Assembly (NCBI GenBank): GCA_947561715.1
Contig: OX387198.1
Coordinates: 8,308,001-8,372,000, forward strand
Source: Ascidia mentula
Lineage: Eukaryota > Chordata > Ascidiacea > Phlebobranchia > Ascidiidae
Length of the DNA: 64,000 bases
Reading direction: 5' to 3'
Both the position numbers and the translations under genes were made by a program. This document shows, piece by piece, positions 59,835 through 64,000 of this stretch. Below the pieces are notes generated by a model. The model searched no databases. It was not told the origin of the DNA and saw nothing but the letters and a program-made list of their open reading frames with translations. Position 1 is the first letter of the stretch, and every line of letters starts with the position of its first letter.

Positions 59835-61722
59835 TCACACGACACACGTGCACAGTTTCTTATGTTTGAATTTGCCGTAGATTAACTTCCAATCTTCTCG
59901 CATAAAACTGCGCAAATCCGAGGTTTGTTTCCTGGCAAAACCAGTATAGTGCGTGGCTGCGGAGCTCGCACCTTTCACTACCATTGACTCTGGAATCGAA
60001 AGCTTCTCTCGCAAGATTCCCGTGATCCAAACGTCGTCGACACGAAGTGGCTCAATATCACGGGAAATGTTTAGGAGCCTTTGAGCCATGCCCACGGAAG
60101 TAGCGTACATGCCGCCGAGGCAAGATTTCGGATAGATTTCTGGCCCGTACTCCTCCTTGGAGATGAACCACTTGCTTCCTGCATTGCGAAATGGCCTGGC
60201 CTTGTCAAGTACACGATACAGACATATTAGAGGAAAGATATATGTGGCGTTGCTGCCAAAGATGTTCATGTTAGACTCGATGGTTTCTTGCATGACACCA
60301 AGATTCACGAGAAAGTCATCGTCCGCTGTCGCGTACAAATAATGATGTGGAAGGTTTTCTGTTGCCCATTGCATTCCCGTTAGCGTTTTTGTTGCTATGT
60401 GCCTACAGTTACAAGAATGTGTGCTTTGGTTTTGATACAATGAGATAATTTGCCGTTGTCATATATGTTTCTTTATTCGTTATCAAAAATGCTACATCAT
60501 CCTTAACCAACGCACTGCACGTTAATAGGGCTTGTACAAAAATCATTATATTTTAAGGAAACAAAAGAGCCACTAATGATTATTGGAATATTGGAATATT
60601 TACAGGCGTCTAAAATACCGAAATGGAAGACGCGGTAGAAGGTACGGACAATCATTTCTACCTTCATTGACTATGAATGATACCGCGCCCAACGAAGCTG
60701 CTTTGTATGCCACAGGTGTACGATCTTGCGTGAATGGGAAAAAAACACAGTAGTCTTTGTGCGTCTTTCAACCAGCAAACCAACCAGTTTGTTATTGTAA
60801 TATACCTGTAGTCGTCTGGACCGTTATAGTTCAATATGTCAGAATTCCTCAAAGCTTCCTCCCGCAGCAAATCTTTTGTCATCTGGTTATCCGGGGCCCC
60901 GATGACAAAAATAACCTGCATGAAGCCAGTTTGTATGAAATTCCAGTAACCCCAAGTGCGCCGAACAAGATTGCGACTTTGGAAGTTGCCAGCCGTTGAT
61001 TTTACGAACACTACCAGGTTCCAATTCCTATCTGCATACAGAATAACAAGTTACACATTTATTGTTATTGAAAATGTTGCATTCCGATAAACTTCCCAAC
61101 GTAACCAAGTTAAACGTCAATCCAAGTTGTTGGGTTGAAGAGTAGGATTTAGTCATGCTGCCAAAACTTAAACAAGCGTTTGTTACGCTGTTTCAGAAAC
61201 ACCCATGCTGCATTTACTACATGAATGTTTGGTTTGACTTATATATGACAATGCCCCAATCGCTACAAAAACATATTTTTCAATTTCAGTGGTGGACGAA
61301 CCGGAAAGAGGAACTGACAACCACCAATGTGTAAATGAGCTTAATTTCTGTGACGTTAAACCAGGGCCGCTTACCATTCCTTGTCCTGCAAGGGTTGCAA
61401 TTTTCCTCCAACAGAATCTTTGGCTCATGAAAGTAGGTCAAATTGATATAGTCTTCGCTTCGGTTTGATACTATTGGAAGATTACTGTTGTTGACAGCGA
61501 CAGGTTCTTCCGTTACGTTTACAGGCGTATCAGTCCAGTTGACATAGTCGTTGATTTCGTAGTTGGGTATCCAATTCCGAATCCTTTGAAATTACACAAT
61601 GTGAAAAACGTTAGCCATGTCAACAACAAAAACAAAAAAACGTTCACCACTCGTAGATTTGTTTCCAGCAACGTTTCTGTCGAACAGCAAAAAGCACTTT
61701 GTAAAAAGCCCAAGTATAGCAC
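59835..61722 (-). CDS. GT31 beta-1,3-galactosyltransferase-like gene B3, catalytic part intact, 5' end doubtful
   Basis: Exons: candidate anchor region 61722-61598, stem 61583-61375, RRTW exon 61031-60806 (RRTWGYW), catalytic exon 60412-59835 (stop TAA). The last exon is open, with ATADDDFLVNLG (D-D-D codons 60315-60323), SCLGGMYATSVG and VDDVWITGILREK, all expected of a working GT31 enzyme. The problem is the 5' end. Intron 1 is reduced to 14 bp (61584-61597, GTG...AAG), too short to splice; read through, it shifts the frame. The ATG used in B1/B2 is GTG here, though another ATG lies upstream at 61722. B3 is either a recent pseudogene or uses an unseen first exon. Confidence 0.65.
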
Positions 61723-62977
61723 GTATATATGTTATGTAGTAATTCTAATTGCATTATAACATACATGGTATTGAACAGTTACATAAAAAAAGATGTGTCG
61801 TTTTTCAGAAAGTTTAGTCGTAGTGCCGTTGATTTTAAATGTGAGACAGCACATCTACTGCCCTTTTTTACCGGACTAAACCTGTGGGCTATCCATTAAA
61901 TGTCCGAATTTTGGAATAAAGGATAGAAACATATTTGTGTTACCAACGATTTGCCTCATTTTTTCTTAGTTATTTATCATTTTGTTACAAACCTCATTAT
62001 ATGAAATTTCTGTTGCGAATCAGCGCCGGCTTGCAACCAGTAGACCAACAAGAAAAAAAGAGTAAACCCGCTGCATAACTTTGCTAACCTTTTGCAATTC
62101 CTGGTCAATCGCATTTCTGCCATAAGAATACCAAAATCCTTTTATTTTCAAAATCAAACTATTATATTGATGGCACCGCAGACTGTTAAGCTCTTGAGAC
62201 TGGGTGTTGTCAGTTGTACGCGAGGCCTTTTGACTTCACCGTTCCGTTTCAATGGCATTTAATGTCTTTTTGTTATGCTTGTGCCCTTAGTAGACCGCAT
62301 GGTGGCCGCGGTTTCTGACTGACATGATACTTTTCCAACGCAAGACTATACATTAAGCTGCATGGCAGACAAAACGTAGTAACAAATAAAGTACGTTAAT
62401 TTATGCCAGAAGAGCATAACTGTTTACATTGTTGTATGCCAGGCTGCAAAAGTAGCACAATATGATAAACCCTTGTACCTTGGTCTAAAGCAAAAAAAAT
62501 GGCGAGCCCTGCGTTTTTAAAGGATATATGTGTCAATCAGCGTTGGTGACGGCCAACGTTGGAAACAACCCGGTGACGGTGATTAACGATATAACAAACA
62601 AAAGTCGCAAACACACATAAATTTCCAGTCCAGAAACTGTCAAACAATCATCCAAATTACGATGCTTTATTTTAAAACAGCACCGCTAGACGGTTGTCAG
62701 GCTTTCAGCAGTCGTCATGACACTGATCAATCAGTGCGTCACAAGTATTTATGGACGCATTACCAGTCGAGCACATCAATAGAAACAACACATTAGTGCG
62801 AGGGAATATCGTGGAGTAGATCGAGAGAAATAAAATTATAAATAAAGAAATGAACAACTCGTTTGCAGCGAGGTTTAAGCACGTCTCATGTATGTCACAC
62901 AAACGGCATAATTTCACACTTTGAAATGACGCTTTCGTAATGTCCTCAAAGGAAAATTTGACAAAGCTCAAGGTATT
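61723..62977. other. Spacer between the tandem array and gene C
   Basis: AT-rich sequence holding the 3' flank of gene C and the upstream flank of B3. I see no gene, inverted termini or RNA gene in it. Confidence 0.4.
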
Positions 62978-64000
62978 TTATGTTTCGGCACACGAACACA
63001 ACTGTTTGTGCTTAAACTTATTGTAGATTTTTTCCCACTCACGCTGCATGTAACCGCGTATGTTTTTGGAGCGCTTGCCACGGTAGCCGACGAAGTGTCT
63101 AGCCACGACCAGCTTCGGTTCCACCACCATGCTGCTGGGCATAAGGATCTTCTCTCGCAAGATGCCGGTGATCCAAACGTCATCTACTCGCATAGGCACA
63201 TAGCCGCTAGCCGCCTCCAGCAGCAGCCGAGCGACACCCACTGACGTGGTGTACATTCCGCCGAGGCAGGAGCGAGGGAAGGTACTCCATCGATACTCCT
63301 TCTCGGTTACAAACCACTTGCTTTTGTTGTTGCGAACGACCGGAGAATCGACGAGCATCTGGTATGTGCATATGATAGGAAAGCCATGAGGATTGTGAAC
63401 GTCATACTGGTTCACAAAATGAGACACTGTTTCTTGTAAGGCTCCGAGATCAATAAGGAAGTCGTCGTCGCCCGTAGTGTAGAGATAGTGGCCGGGTAGG
63501 TTTTCCGAAGCCCATCGCATTCCTGTTAGCGTTTTGATGGCGATATTTCTGTTAGGTTAATTTTTGTATTAAAGACAGATTATCCTGGTAAGGGCAAAGT
63601 GACATTGTTCGTAAGGCGCCGATGTCAATTACTTACAAAGCGAGTTAAATCATACATACTCTTGCTGATATAGTGTAGGTAAAGTATGAAGATATCTACT
63701 CCAGCGGTAATTGTTTTCATAATGTAATTCGGACAATGATTATTAATATAAAACCTGAACCTGCTTGATTTCCAGACCAGAGAACAAAATAGTTTTCAAC
63801 CATTTTAAAAACGTATACGAGGCATGAAAAGTTTTACTACCTGTAGTTATCGGGGCCGTCAAAGTTCAAAATATCTCTGTTTCTTTGACTTTCTTCCCCT
63901 AATAATTCGTGGACCCGTTTGCTGTCCGGTTTTCCGGTCACAAACACGACGCGCAGCAATCCGCCCTCAACGTAGCGCCATTTCCCCCACGTCCGACGAA
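62978..64000 (-). CDS. GT31 beta-1,3-galactosyltransferase-like protein C, partial (5' end beyond the window)
   Basis: Two exons are visible: 63842 to the window edge (…RTWGKWRYVEGG, VVFVTGKPDS, FDGPDNYR) and about 63548-62978 (stop TAA). The catalytic exon has GMRWASENLPGHYLY, D-D-D (codons 63461-63469), SCLGGMYTTSVG and VDDVWITGILREK, ending in a cysteine-bearing tail (KHKQLCSCAET). All key GT31 motifs are intact, so this is the best candidate for an active enzyme in the cluster. Anchor and stem exons must lie to the right of 64000. It is close to B in sequence but outside the repeat units. Confidence 0.9.

Larger units (their letters stand above)
55107..61722. repeat. GT31 tandem unit 3 (genes A3 and B3)
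   Basis: Third unit, 6.6 kb, with the same opening and closing sequences as units 1 and 2. Its A half is nearly identical to unit 2. Its B half is more diverged and lacks the two frameshifts. About 2 kb of unrelated sequence separates A3 from B3 (57447-59655). Confidence 0.83.

Noticed and set aside
1-64000. CRISPR arrays, operons and bacterial ribosome binding sites
   Set aside because: The window is spliced eukaryotic DNA; no spaced short repeats or polycistronic layout were seen.

Overview
The window is animal nuclear DNA. Genes are split by many short GT-AG introns, the background is AT-rich, and the products are metazoan families: a KIF26-type kinesin, ATG14/Barkor, FAM177 and type II Golgi glycosyltransferases of family GT31. 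Compact genes, tandem GT31 copies and the mix of hAT, Harbinger and Penelope-like elements would suit an invertebrate chordate such as an ascidian. That assignment is inference; no gene here fixes the species.

Layout. 1-4.7 kb: no recognised gene, one hAT-type MITE, then two orphan minus-strand exons (4.69-5.23 kb). 5.3-16.2 kb, minus: a 19-exon gene for a roughly 840-residue protein with a proline-rich N-terminus, a Sec23/24-like zinc finger and a vWA domain, resembling 'circularly permutated Ras protein 1-like' proteins. 18.4-19.8 kb, minus: FAM177. 22.7-33.9 kb, plus: a KIF26 kinesin (11 exons recognised). 35.6-42.3 kb, minus: ATG14, the autophagy PI3-kinase targeting subunit. One ATG14 coding exon is split by a complete 3.0-kb hAT transposon that still has an apparently intact transposase, terminal inverted repeats and an 8-bp target duplication.

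42.7-61.7 kb: three contiguous head-to-tail repeat units, each holding two minus-strand GT31 (beta-1,3-galactosyltransferase-like) genes, called A and B here. All six share one plan: membrane-anchor exon, stem exon, RRTW exon, catalytic exon. The three A genes read open but carry N-D-N where active enzymes have D-x-D. B genes of units 1 and 2 share the same frameshifts. B1 is also split by a perfect 2 x 426-bp palindrome of two 5'-truncated Penelope-like elements with hammerhead-ribozyme cores. B2 holds a 2.3-kb Harbinger element in an intron. B3 is open in its catalytic exon, but its first intron has collapsed to 14 bp. A third paralogue, C, with an intact D-D-D, runs off the right end (62.98-64 kb).

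The main interest lies in the mobile DNA: an hAT insertion inside an essential-looking autophagy gene, its deletion derivative in a KIF26 intron, two Penelope-type insertions with 13-bp target duplications and hammerhead-like motifs, and a GT31 array whose lesions order the duplications in time.
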